A DNA stretch of 7,569 nt from Hyphomicrobiales bacterium (GCA_015655095.1 JAATFR010000270.1:1-7569), one strand, 5' to 3'. Shown: positions 1 to 6,359, counted from the first letter of the stretch. Numbers and translations: made by a program. The notes: generated by a model from the sequence alone, not told the origin.

Positions 1-935
1 CTGAGCGAATGGTTGGTTTCAAAGGTATGGGGTGGACTATTGAGCAGGTAGCGGCACAGCTCGCCGATATACTGAAACAGCGTCGCTCCATATTTGTTGA
101 CGTCGTTCCAGAATTCATTGGTCGAGAATTTGCGCCGGATGATCACGGAGCCGCCGACGGTCAGCGTGGTGCCAATGGCGCAGATGCCGCCCGCCGAATG
201 ATAGAGTGGCAGCACGCAGTACATGCGGTCGCGCGCGGTCGCGTTCGCGCCCGCCGAGAAGGCGCCCATGATGCCGAGCACGCGGGCATGGGGCAGTTTC
301 GCCGCCTTGGGATTGCCTGTGGTGCCGCTTGTGTAGATGAAAAGGGCATTGTCCTCGATGGTCAGGCCCTTGCGCAAATCGGTCGGCAGCGGTCCGTCCG
401 GCTGGCCTGCAAGATTGGCATCGATATCCACCGCGCCGTTCACGTTGCCACCCGTTGCCCAGACCTTGAGCGGGCGGTCAAAGCCGTCTGTATCGATGCT
501 GGCGAAGTTTTCAGCCAGTTCCGCACCAAGAATCAGGTGGTCTGCGCCGGAAATTCCCAGGCTGTGGGCCAACGGCCCCTTGGTCTGGTTGGTGTTGATG
601 AGGGCGGCGGCTGCACCGGTCTTGAGTATCCCGAGCCAGGCGAACAGATATTCTGGCCGGTTTTCCATCAGCAGGGCGACCACATGACCCTTGCCAATGC
701 CTTGTTCCAGCGCCCAGCGCGCATAGCGGTTGGCCTGCGCGTTATAGTCGCGATAGCTATAGCTCACGTCCTCGAAATAGATCGCGATATTATCGGGGAT
801 GTCGCGGGCCTGGTCCTCAATGACGTCGGCATAGGTGCGCCCGGGATTCTTGTAGACGGCACTGAGCCGTTTCAGAGTTCTGATTGCCGCGGTTGCGAAG
901 ATGATGTCGTTTTTGATGCGGGTGATAAGACCCAT
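1..935 (-). CDS. Acyl-CoA synthetase, FATP/long-chain type, N-terminal part (partial)
   Basis: This is the first 311 residues of an AMP-forming acyl-CoA synthetase; the C-terminal half lies beyond the left edge. The family activates a carboxylic acid with ATP to an acyl-adenylate and then to acyl-CoA, usually at the inner membrane face. The ATP/AMP-binding P-loop motif YTSGTTGNPKAAK is at about residues 201-213. Other family blocks are YRDYNAQANRYARWA (61-75), ALLMENRPEYLFAWLG (87-102), LPLYHSAGG (242-250) and FQYIGELCRYLLN (287-299). The last of these is characteristic of the bacterial FATP-like long-chain/very-long-chain synthetase group rather than classic FadD. The start is the ATG at 935-933, with AAGGAG 10 nt upstream. 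It is divergent from the TusA-family gene. Chain length and substrate cannot be read from this part; bile-acid or steroid acids are possible as well as fatty acids. Confidence 0.93.
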   Translation of the reverse strand, partial: MGLITRIKNDIIFATAAIRTLKRLSAVYKNPGRTYADVIEDQARDIPDNIAIYFEDVSYSYRDYNAQANRYARWALEQGIGKGHVVALLMENRPEYLFAWLGILKTGAAAALINTNQTKGPLAHSLGISGADHLILGAELAENFASIDTDGFDRPLKVWATGGNVNGAVDIDANLAGQPDGPLPTDLRKGLTIEDNALFIYTSGTTGNPKAAKLPHARVLGIMGAFSAGANATARDRMYCVLPLYHSAGGICAIGTTLTVGGSVIIRRKFSTNEFWNDVNKYGATLFQYIGELCRYLLNSPPHTFETNHSL

Positions 936-968
936 TCCGGGGGCACTCCTTCTGAAACGGAGGCCTCC

Positions 969-998
969 CTTATGCCCGGCGCACTCAGGCAAGGTCAA
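969..998 (-). promoter_or_regulatory. Candidate sigma70-type promoter for the acyl-CoA synthetase
   Basis: Read on the minus strand, TTGACC (998-993) is followed after 18 nt by CATAAG (974-969). These match the -35 and -10 consensus at 5/6 and 4/6 positions. Transcription would begin about 25-30 nt before the ATG, leaving room for the AAGGAG ribosome site. The call rests only on consensus similarity. Confidence 0.4.
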
Positions 999-1041
999 GG
1001 ATTAGGATATCCTGCGCGTGGAGGCGTTGGTCAGAGAAAAG

Positions 1042-1287
1042 ATGATGGTGGATGAAAAAACAGGGGGGGAGAAGATCCTCGATACGAGCGGACTCCATTG
1101 CCCCATGCCCGTGTTGCTGACGAGGCGGCGGCTTCGGACTTTGACGCCGGGGACAAGACTTGTGGTCATGGCCACGGACCCGCTGGCCGAACTCGATCTG
1201 GCCAACTTCTGCCGCGAGGAGGGGCATGTGCTCATCTCGGTCAGCAAGGATGCGGACAGGATTACTGTCCGCATCGAGCGGGGCTGA
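1042..1287 (+). CDS. tusA: TusA-family sulfurtransferase
   Basis: This small protein of 81 residues belongs to the TusA/SirA family. In E. coli TusA passes persulfide sulfur from IscS to the TusBCD relay for 2-thiouridine in tRNA; relatives feed sulfur to other cofactors. The hallmark CPMP motif, with the sulfur-carrying cysteine at residue 20, follows the usual GLxCP strand-helix junction. The block DPLAELDLANFCREEGH corresponds to the conserved DP-D-FC-H region of the family. I chose the ATG at 1042, which gives the length and cysteine position of E. coli TusA and has GAGA 5 nt upstream. An in-frame GTG at 1018 with AGGA 10 nt upstream would add eight residues and is a real alternative. The gene is divergent from the acyl-CoA synthetase and converges on the Coq4 gene. 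Paralogues with non-tRNA roles exist, so the exact role is open. Confidence 0.85.
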   Translation: MMVDEKTGGEKILDTSGLHCPMPVLLTRRRLRTLTPGTRLVVMATDPLAELDLANFCREEGHVLISVSKDADRITVRIERG

Positions 1288-2028
1288 TCAGACGGTCTGG
1301 GAAATACGCGCCAGCGTTGCCTGGTAGTGCGCGGGCGGCGTGAGCCCGAGCGTCTGCCGGACTTCGGCGAGCGGACGGGTCAGCAATTGCTCCCAGTCCG
1401 CAGCGGGCATCCATTGGGCCTTCTTGCCGAGGCGATAGCCTTCCAGTACCGGGCGCCAGACACCCATGCCAGGATGATCGCTGCTGAGGGAGCGTGTGCC
1501 AAACAAGACGATGGCGCCAATGCCGCGGTTGTGCCCCTGGGCATAGGTGAAAGCCAGAAGGGAGAGTTCGCCAAGCCCGTCGCGCCCATAGCCTGTGGTG
1601 ACATGCCACAAATCATGCATATCGCGCAGCCGGTTCCCGAAAAGCCGGGCGCCGGGGGGGAGCGCGGTGAGGTCCGGCCCATCCTGCGACGCCTCGACCA
1701 GCCCGTCCGCTGTCAGGTTCTCGCCCTGCATGAAGGCGAGATAGTGTCGCCCAAGGCTTTCGGCTGGCAGGCTCTTGAGATAGTCCACGTTGCTGAGCGT
1801 CTCCAGCAGGGAGCGCTGTTCCTGGATGATGGCGGCGCCTGTGGGCAATGAGGCGAAGCGAATGAAATTCTTGCCTTCGGCGGTGCCGCCAAGCGCGTCG
1901 ATCACGCGGAACACCTGGGAGGTGTCTTCCTTGTCATTGATCAGCGCCTTGATGGCGCGCCACGCGTCAAGCGGACGGACCCGCTTGCGGGGCATTCTGA
2001 AGGAGGAAAAATCTGCGGTGGACGACAT
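1288..2028 (-). CDS. coq4: Coq4-family protein (ubiquinone biosynthesis type)
   Basis: This 246-residue protein carries the Coq4 metal-binding signature HDxxHx11E: His138, Asp139, His142 and Glu154 in the stretch HDLWHVTTGYGRDGLGE. Around it are other Coq4 features: an Arg-rich lead-in (GNRLRDMHDLWH), a following helix LSLLAFTYAQGHNRG (155-169), and a C-terminal W-x-x-L...PL-x-x-VR-x-x-LGL block (212-229). Mitochondrial Coq4 is needed for coenzyme Q synthesis and has been linked to removal of the C1 carboxyl group of the quinone ring; bacterial relatives are less studied. The ATG at 2028 is preferred because AGGA lies 7 nt upstream; the open frame runs further upstream to 2271 but that part looks non-coding and crosses the operator. 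The stop codon abuts the TusA stop. No other ubiquinone gene is visible nearby, so a role in another quinone-related or lipid reaction cannot be excluded. Confidence 0.85.
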   Translation of the reverse strand: MSSTADFSSFRMPRKRVRPLDAWRAIKALINDKEDTSQVFRVIDALGGTAEGKNFIRFASLPTGAAIIQEQRSLLETLSNVDYLKSLPAESLGRHYLAFMQGENLTADGLVEASQDGPDLTALPPGARLFGNRLRDMHDLWHVTTGYGRDGLGELSLLAFTYAQGHNRGIGAIVLFGTRSLSSDHPGMGVWRPVLEGYRLGKKAQWMPAADWEQLLTRPLAEVRQTLGLTPPAHYQATLARISQTV

Positions 2029-2103
2029 TGTACGATCCTGCCTGTAGTGCTGGACGGTCAAAAAGTACAGAATACGAAAGCACACGTTACATCCTGGTTT
2101 ATC

Positions 2104-2109
2104 TATGAT
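2104..2109 (+). promoter_or_regulatory. Candidate -10 box for tetR
   Basis: TATGAT matches the -10 consensus at 5/6 on the plus strand and would place the start of transcription at about 2116, inside the inverted repeat. I find no convincing -35 box upstream, so support is weak. If real, it would make tetR self-regulated through the same operator as coq4. Confidence 0.25.
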
Positions 2110-2110
2110 A

Positions 2111-2126
2111 TTGACATTGATGTCAA
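2111..2126. promoter_or_regulatory. Inverted repeat, probable TetR operator
   Basis: TTGACAT-TG-ATGTCAA is a 16 bp repeat with perfect 7 bp arms and a 2 bp centre. It sits in an AT-rich stretch between the divergent coq4 and tetR starts, 83 bp from the former and 105 bp from the latter. Flanking GATA on the left and TATC on the right (2131-2134) extend the symmetry, with TTAA inserted on the right side. TetR-family proteins bind as dimers to palindromes of about this size, commonly next to their own gene. The link to this regulator is inferred from position and symmetry. Confidence 0.6.
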
Positions 2127-2231
2127 TTAATATCGCAGGGAGAAAAAATCCTCTTTCGCGGTTGTTCGAAGTTGTGGTCGCGGGGGAAAGACCGCATAGG
2201 AACCCGGAAAGAAAAAAGGAGAAGACAAGCC

Positions 2232-2921
2232 ATGGAGCATGACCTGCCAAATCTGCAGACAGACCCGGCAAAGGCGGCGGCGCCCGCCGCCAAGCGAAGT
2301 CGCCGTCCTGCCGAGCAGGCCCGCCGTCTTATTCTCGATGCCGCTGAGAAACGTCTGGCGGAACAGGGGCCGGAGGGTATCCGCTTGCAGGACATTGCGC
2401 GCGATATCGGCATTTCCCACCCTGCCATTCTTCACCATTTTGAAAGCCGGGAGGGCCTGGTGCGCGCGCTGATCGAGCGGGCCTCCCAGCAATTGCGCGA
2501 CACCCTGCTCAATGCCTTCGAGGTAACCGCAGCCGGGCAGTTTGGCGCGAGTGACGTCATTTCCAAGGTTTTCGAGGCTCTCAGCGACCGGGGTACGGCG
2601 CGGCTGTGGTCATGGCTCCATCTTACGGGGCGAGAGCTGGAGCACGATGTCTCCACGCATCTGGTCGGGGAGATGTCGGAGCGGCTCCACAGCTTGCGCA
2701 TCCTTCAGGCGCGGGAAGCCGGATTGCCGGAGCCTGAATGGGAGGACACGCTCTTTACCGCCATTCTGGTTGCCAGCACCGCTTTTGGCGATGCCATCAT
2801 CGGTCAGCGACTGACGGCGGGTTCGGTTGAAGGCGCGGATGGGCGCGCCCGTTTCCGGCGATGGTTTGCAAAGCTCCTCATGGAGCGCAATTTCCCTGGC
2901 CGCCAGCCCAGGGTTGGCTGA
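2232..2921 (+). CDS. TetR/AcrR-family transcriptional regulator
   Basis: The 229-residue protein has a TetR-type DNA-binding domain at about residues 30-85. Its helix-turn-helix reads IRLQDIARDIGISHPAILHHFESREGL (50-76); the end of this block is the usual YYHFxSKEGL-like segment in the form LHHFESREGL. A basic, Ala/Pro/Lys-rich tail of about 28 residues precedes it. The C-terminal part is helical and would bind the ligand and form the dimer, but it resembles no ligand class I can name. The ATG at 2232 follows AAGGAG by 10 nt, so the 20-codon upstream extension of the frame is unlikely to be translated. It is divergent from coq4, with a palindrome between them, and is followed after 14 bp by a GNAT gene that is probably cotranscribed. 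An acyl-CoA or related ligand would fit the neighbours, but this is inference. Confidence 0.9.
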   Translation: MEHDLPNLQTDPAKAAAPAAKRSRRPAEQARRLILDAAEKRLAEQGPEGIRLQDIARDIGISHPAILHHFESREGLVRALIERASQQLRDTLLNAFEVTAAGQFGASDVISKVFEALSDRGTARLWSWLHLTGRELEHDVSTHLVGEMSERLHSLRILQAREAGLPEPEWEDTLFTAILVASTAFGDAIIGQRLTAGSVEGADGRARFRRWFAKLLMERNFPGRQPRVG

Positions 2922-2935
2922 ATGCCCGGAAAATC

Positions 2936-3430
2936 ATGATCATTCGTGACGCTGTCGGGAGCGATATTCCCGCTATCCTCGACATTTATAATGATGCGGC
3001 CCTCAACACGACGTCCATCTGGAACGATGGCGCCGTTTCCCTGCAAAACCGTGAGCGGTGGTGGCAGGACCGGCGCGATCAGGATCTGCCCGTTCTCGTG
3101 GCGACGGGCGAGGGAGGCACAGTTGACGGTTACGCCGCCTTCGGCCCGTTCCGGCCCCACGATGGCTATCGTTTCACGGTTGAAAATTCGGTCTATGTCC
3201 GGGATGGCGCGCGCGGACAGGGTGTGGGACGCGGGCTGATGGATGTCCTGATCGAGCGGGCAAGGCTTGGCGGCTTCCGTGTCATGGTCGCCGCCATCGA
3301 GTCCGGTAACACCCCTTCCATCGCGCTCCACCGGCGTTGCGGTTTTGTCCAGACCGGCCATATGCCGCAGGTCGGCTTAAAGTTCGGCCGATGGCTCGAT
3401 CTGGTGCTGATGCAGCGCGCGCTTGCGTGA
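2936..3430 (+). CDS. GNAT N-acetyltransferase, YncA/MnaT (phosphinothricin/methionine sulfoximine acetyltransferase-like)
   Basis: The 164-residue protein closely follows the E. coli YncA (MnaT) pattern: IYNDAALNTTSIWND (17-31), GYAAFGPFR (65-73), DGYRFTVENSVYV (76-88), the acetyl-CoA loop RGQGVGRG (93-100), VMVAAIESGN (116-125), and the end block MPQVGLKFGRWLDL (143-156). Family members acetylate the amino group of toxic or unusual amino acids such as methionine sulfoximine, methionine sulfone or phosphinothricin, using acetyl-CoA. Glu83 occupies the position of the conserved acidic residue in the TVE-SVYV strand. The start is the ATG at 2936, where homology begins; only a weak GGA lies upstream, so it may rely on coupling to tetR, which ends 14 bp before. 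The 3' end is 6 bp from the convergent acyl-CoA dehydrogenase stop. The true substrate is unknown. Confidence 0.88.
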   Translation: MIIRDAVGSDIPAILDIYNDAALNTTSIWNDGAVSLQNRERWWQDRRDQDLPVLVATGEGGTVDGYAAFGPFRPHDGYRFTVENSVYVRDGARGQGVGRGLMDVLIERARLGGFRVMVAAIESGNTPSIALHRRCGFVQTGHMPQVGLKFGRWLDLVLMQRALA

Positions 3431-3436
3431 CCGGAC

Positions 3437-4642
3437 TTAAAGCTCCAGCACGGCTTTGGCCATGATATTGCGCTGAACCTCGTTCGAGCCGCCATAGATC
3501 GAGGAGGCGCGGGTATTGAGATATTTCGGCACAGCCATCAGGGCGTGATCTGGTCCTGCAGGCGAAACATTCGAGCCCCAGATGCGGGCTTCGAGAACAT
3601 GGGGCACCACATAATAGGCCACGGCCTCGATGCCCAGTTCCGTGAGGCGCTGGTTCATTTCAGTGCCCCGGGTCTTGATGATCGAGGAGGCGGCGCCAGG
3701 GTTCTGGCCGCTCGACAGCGCCGACATGATCCGGTGCTCGGTGGACTCCACGGCGGTCACGTCGATGTCGGCCTCATCCACCTTGCGACGAAAGGCCGGG
3801 TCCGTGATCAGCTTTCCGCCATCGCCCGCGCGTTCCTCGCTCGCGATGGAGCGCAGCCGGTTGAGGGCGCTGCGCAGATTGGCCCCATGGGCAGAGCCGC
3901 CGCGCTCGAACTCCAGCAGATATTTGGCCACCGTCCAGCCATTGTTCTCGGCGCCGACAAGGTTGGCTTTGGGCACCCGCACATTGTCGAAGAATACCTG
4001 ATTGACCTCATGGTCGCCCGCCAGCGTGATGATCGGCTCGACCGTGATGCCGGGGCTTTCCATGTCAATCAGGATGAAGGAAATGCCTTCCTGCTTGCGG
4101 GCGGATGGGTCGGTGCGGACTAGGCAGAACATGCGGTTCGCGAAGTGCGCACCCGTGGTCCACAGTTTGCTGCCATTGACGATATAGTCGTCGCCATCGC
4201 TGATAGCCCGCGTCTGGAGGCTGGCGAGGTCCGAGCCTGATCCGGGTTCGGAATAACCCTGGCACCACCAGTCCTCTCCGTTCAGGATTCGCGGCAGGTA
4301 CCAGGCCTTCTGTGCCTCGCTGCCGTGGCCCATAAGGGTAGGGCCGACCATGGAGAGGCCCATGTTGGACGAGATGGGGACGCCCGCCGTCGCGCATTCG
4401 CTGGCATAGATGAAGCGTTTCATCACATCCCAGCCGGTGCCGCCATATTGCTTCGGCCATGAGGGGGCGGCCCAACCGCGCGCATTGACGATTGCCAGCC
4501 ATTCGACCCGCAAGCTGTGATCGGAGAGAATGCCGGGCGTCAACCGCGCGCGCGCCTTCAATTCTTCAGTCAGATGAGTGTCAAGGAAGGCCCTCACCTC
4601 GTCGCGAAAGGCCAGGTCTTCCTGTTTCATCGCCAGATCCAT
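3437..4642 (-). CDS. Acyl-CoA dehydrogenase (FadE type)
   Basis: The 401-residue protein covers the full acyl-CoA dehydrogenase fold. The helical N-domain starts at EDLAFRDEVRAFL (8-20). The flavin/substrate loop is WWCQGYSEPGSGSDLASLQTR (125-145, numbered only), and the middle beta-domain follows. The C-terminal FAD-binding signature is YLNTRASSIYGGSNEVQRN (374-392). The enzyme would make an alpha,beta-double bond in an acyl-CoA and pass electrons to ETF and then the ubiquinone pool. The residue used as base in medium-chain enzymes (YEGT) is replaced here by Gly384 in IYGGS; Glu246 in LEFERGG on helix G is the likely base, as in isovaleryl- and some steroid-side-chain enzymes. The ATG at 4642 is supported by GGGGAGAAG about 9 nt upstream. 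It is divergent from the antiporter. Substrate cannot be assigned. Confidence 0.92.
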   Translation of the reverse strand: MDLAMKQEDLAFRDEVRAFLDTHLTEELKARARLTPGILSDHSLRVEWLAIVNARGWAAPSWPKQYGGTGWDVMKRFIYASECATAGVPISSNMGLSMVGPTLMGHGSEAQKAWYLPRILNGEDWWCQGYSEPGSGSDLASLQTRAISDGDDYIVNGSKLWTTGAHFANRMFCLVRTDPSARKQEGISFILIDMESPGITVEPIITLAGDHEVNQVFFDNVRVPKANLVGAENNGWTVAKYLLEFERGGSAHGANLRSALNRLRSIASEERAGDGGKLITDPAFRRKVDEADIDVTAVESTEHRIMSALSSGQNPGAASSIIKTRGTEMNQRLTELGIEAVAYYVVPHVLEARIWGSNVSPAGPDHALMAVPKYLNTRASSIYGGSNEVQRNIMAKAVLEL

Positions 4643-4656
4643 TGGTTTCTTCTCCC

Positions 4657-4667
4657 CATGTCACATG
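4657..4667. repeat. Short palindrome before the acyl-CoA dehydrogenase
   Basis: CATGT-C-ACATG is a perfect 5-1-5 inverted repeat just upstream of the ribosome-binding site of the acyl-CoA dehydrogenase. It contains ATGTCA, six bases of the ATGTCAA arm seen in the coq4/tetR operator. It could be a second, degenerate regulator site or chance; the spacing differs from the 7-2-7 operator. Confidence 0.25.
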
Positions 4668-4807
4668 TTTTCTTTTCTGGCATAGAATTTACAAGAAAAT
4701 TGCCTGCAATGGCCATGGCTTGGCTTATCTTTGGTGCGTGCGAAAAGTTCAGGTCGAAGACGGGCGTGGCCTGTGTCGCTCATCACAACATGTGGGGATC
4801 CCTCTGG

Positions 4808-6346
4808 ATGGAAGCTGCCAACCATCTCATGCTCGTTGCCTCTGGCCTGATCGTCTTTGCCATCATGGCGGGCGCCGTCTTTTCGCGTATCGGCGCGCCG
4901 CTGCTGCTGGTGTTCATGGCGCTTGGCATGTTGGCGGGCGAGGACGGGCTGGGCGGCATCAGCTTCAGCAACTACCGGCTGGCCCATTCGTTCGGGTCGC
5001 TTGCTCTTGCGCTTATCCTGTTCGATGGCGGTCTCAATACCTCGCGGCAGGTTCTGCGCAGGGTGCTGCGTCCCGCGCTGCTGCTTGCCACAGTCGGCGT
5101 CGTTGTGACCGGAGGGATAACGGGGCTGGCGGCTGTCTGGCTGCTCGATCTCAAGCTGGAGCAGGGATTGCTCGTCGGCTCCATCGTTGCCTCGACGGAC
5201 GCCGCCGCCGTGCTGCTGCTGCTGAGGGTTGGCGGTCTGCGGTTGCAACACAAGGTCGAGGGCACGCTGGAAGTCGAGTCGGGCCTCAACGATCCAATGG
5301 CGATCTTTCTGACCCTGATGTGCGTTGAGTTCGTGGCCAACGGCATCCCTGCCACCTGGATGGACGGCCTCTATTATCTGGGCCTGTTTGCCTGGGAAAT
5401 GGGGGGCGGCATTGTCATTGGCCTCGTTGGCGGGCTTGCCATGCTTCTGCTGGTCAATCGCCTGCCGCTCGCATCCGGGCTTTATCCCATTCTGGCCAGC
5501 GCGCTGGCGCTTGTTGTCTTCTCATTCGCACAGACGATCCATGCCAGCGGCTTTCTGGCAATCTATGTCGTCGGCTTCATCCTCGGCAACAATTATTTCC
5601 CGTCATCCCGCGCGGTCAGCCGGTTCTCGGATGGCATGGCGTGGCTCGCCCAGATTTCGATGTTCCTGATGATGGGCCTTCTGGTTTCGCCCACTGCTCT
5701 GGTGCCGTTGCTGGTGCCGGCTTTCTGCACGGCGGCTGTACTCATTCTGGTCGCGCGTCCGCTGGCCGTGTTTCTTTCGCTGGCCCCCATCGGCTTCACC
5801 GGCAAGGAAACGATCTTCATCGGCTGGGTCGGGCTGCGTGGCGCCGTGCCGATCATTCTGGCGATCATTCCTGTCCTGGCGCACGTGCCGCAGGGGCACA
5901 AGATTTTTTCCGTCGCTTATATCGTGGTCCTGAGTTCGCTCATCGTGCAGGGCTGGACGATCAGACCCTTTGCACTCTGGCTGGGACTTGATCTTGGCGC
6001 GCCGGAGGTGGGCAAGGAGGAACAACCCAGAGCCGATTTCGTGCTTGATCCTCATGTGCTGGCCGGGGTGATCGCGGAAGCCTATGATCTGTCGCTCTCG
6101 GTTGGGGAACACAGGCTGACGCTCGACCAGCTTGTCCGTACGCGGCTGGGCGGGGATGCGGTTGAGGGCGCGCGCATTCCCATCGGCGCTGCCGATCTGG
6201 TGATACGCCAGATGGAGGAGGGCATCATCCGCCAGCTTGGTCTTGAACTCGACCCGGACCGCCCTTCCGCCTCCGATCTGACGCTGGGCGGCATATACCG
6301 TCGCGCCATCCGCATGGTACGTTCGACCTTCGCCACAGCGAAATAA
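4808..6346 (+). CDS. Potassium/proton antiporter, CPA1 family (CvrA/NhaP2-like)
   Basis: The 512-residue inner-membrane protein follows E. coli CvrA (NhaP2) over its membrane part. Matching blocks are GMLAGEDGLGGI (40-51), LALILFDGGLNT (66-77) with Asp73, the STDAAAV motif (129-135), ESGLNDPMA (157-165) with the CPA-type ND pair, DGMAWLAQISMFL (275-287) and GWVGLRGAVPIILA (339-352). About twelve or thirteen hydrophobic segments are expected. The family exchanges cytoplasmic K+ (or Na+) for external protons. After residue 400 a short soluble tail resembles the CorC_HlyC/transporter-associated domain, while the RCK_C domain that lies between pore and tail in CvrA is not recognisable. I chose the ATG at 4808, with GGGGA 9 nt upstream and the family N-terminus directly after it. 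The same frame stays open back to 4517, so an earlier start such as the ATG at 4790 is possible. Confidence 0.9.
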   Translation: MEAANHLMLVASGLIVFAIMAGAVFSRIGAPLLLVFMALGMLAGEDGLGGISFSNYRLAHSFGSLALALILFDGGLNTSRQVLRRVLRPALLLATVGVVVTGGITGLAAVWLLDLKLEQGLLVGSIVASTDAAAVLLLLRVGGLRLQHKVEGTLEVESGLNDPMAIFLTLMCVEFVANGIPATWMDGLYYLGLFAWEMGGGIVIGLVGGLAMLLLVNRLPLASGLYPILASALALVVFSFAQTIHASGFLAIYVVGFILGNNYFPSSRAVSRFSDGMAWLAQISMFLMMGLLVSPTALVPLLVPAFCTAAVLILVARPLAVFLSLAPIGFTGKETIFIGWVGLRGAVPIILAIIPVLAHVPQGHKIFSVAYIVVLSSLIVQGWTIRPFALWLGLDLGAPEVGKEEQPRADFVLDPHVLAGVIAEAYDLSLSVGEHRLTLDQLVRTRLGGDAVEGARIPIGAADLVIRQMEEGIIRQLGLELDPDRPSASDLTLGGIYRRAIRMVRSTFATAK

Positions 6347-6359
6347 TCACAAGCAAACA

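Larger units (their letters stand above)
2098..2126 (-). promoter_or_regulatory. Candidate coq4 promoter overlapping the operator
   Basis: On the minus strand a perfect TTGACA (2126-2121) is followed after 17 nt by GATAAA (2103-2098), which matches TATAAT at 4/6. The -35 box lies inside the right arm of the inverted repeat at 2111-2126, so a bound repressor would block this promoter directly. The predicted leader is about 60 nt. Confidence 0.45.

Noticed and set aside
9..1055. Long plus-strand open frame of 348 codons
   Set aside because: It lies antisense to the acyl-CoA synthetase, which has strong family motifs throughout; the plus-strand product shows no recognisable domain.
2029..2271. 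N-terminal extension of the Coq4 frame (81 codons)
   Set aside because: It would read through the operator and the tetR start, resembles no Coq4 sequence, and the ATG at 2028 has a well-spaced AGGA.
4062..4068. ATGTCAA, an operator-like half-site
   Set aside because: It lies inside the dehydrogenase coding region with no matching second arm; a 7-mer is expected by chance.
4700..4730. TTGCCT and TTATCT as an antiporter promoter
   Set aside because: The 19 nt spacer and mediocre matches make it too weak to call.
4492..5328. Plus-strand open frame of 278 codons overlapping the antiporter
   Set aside because: It is a shifted-frame shadow of the antiporter and the antisense of the dehydrogenase; its product is Arg/Ala-rich without domain features.
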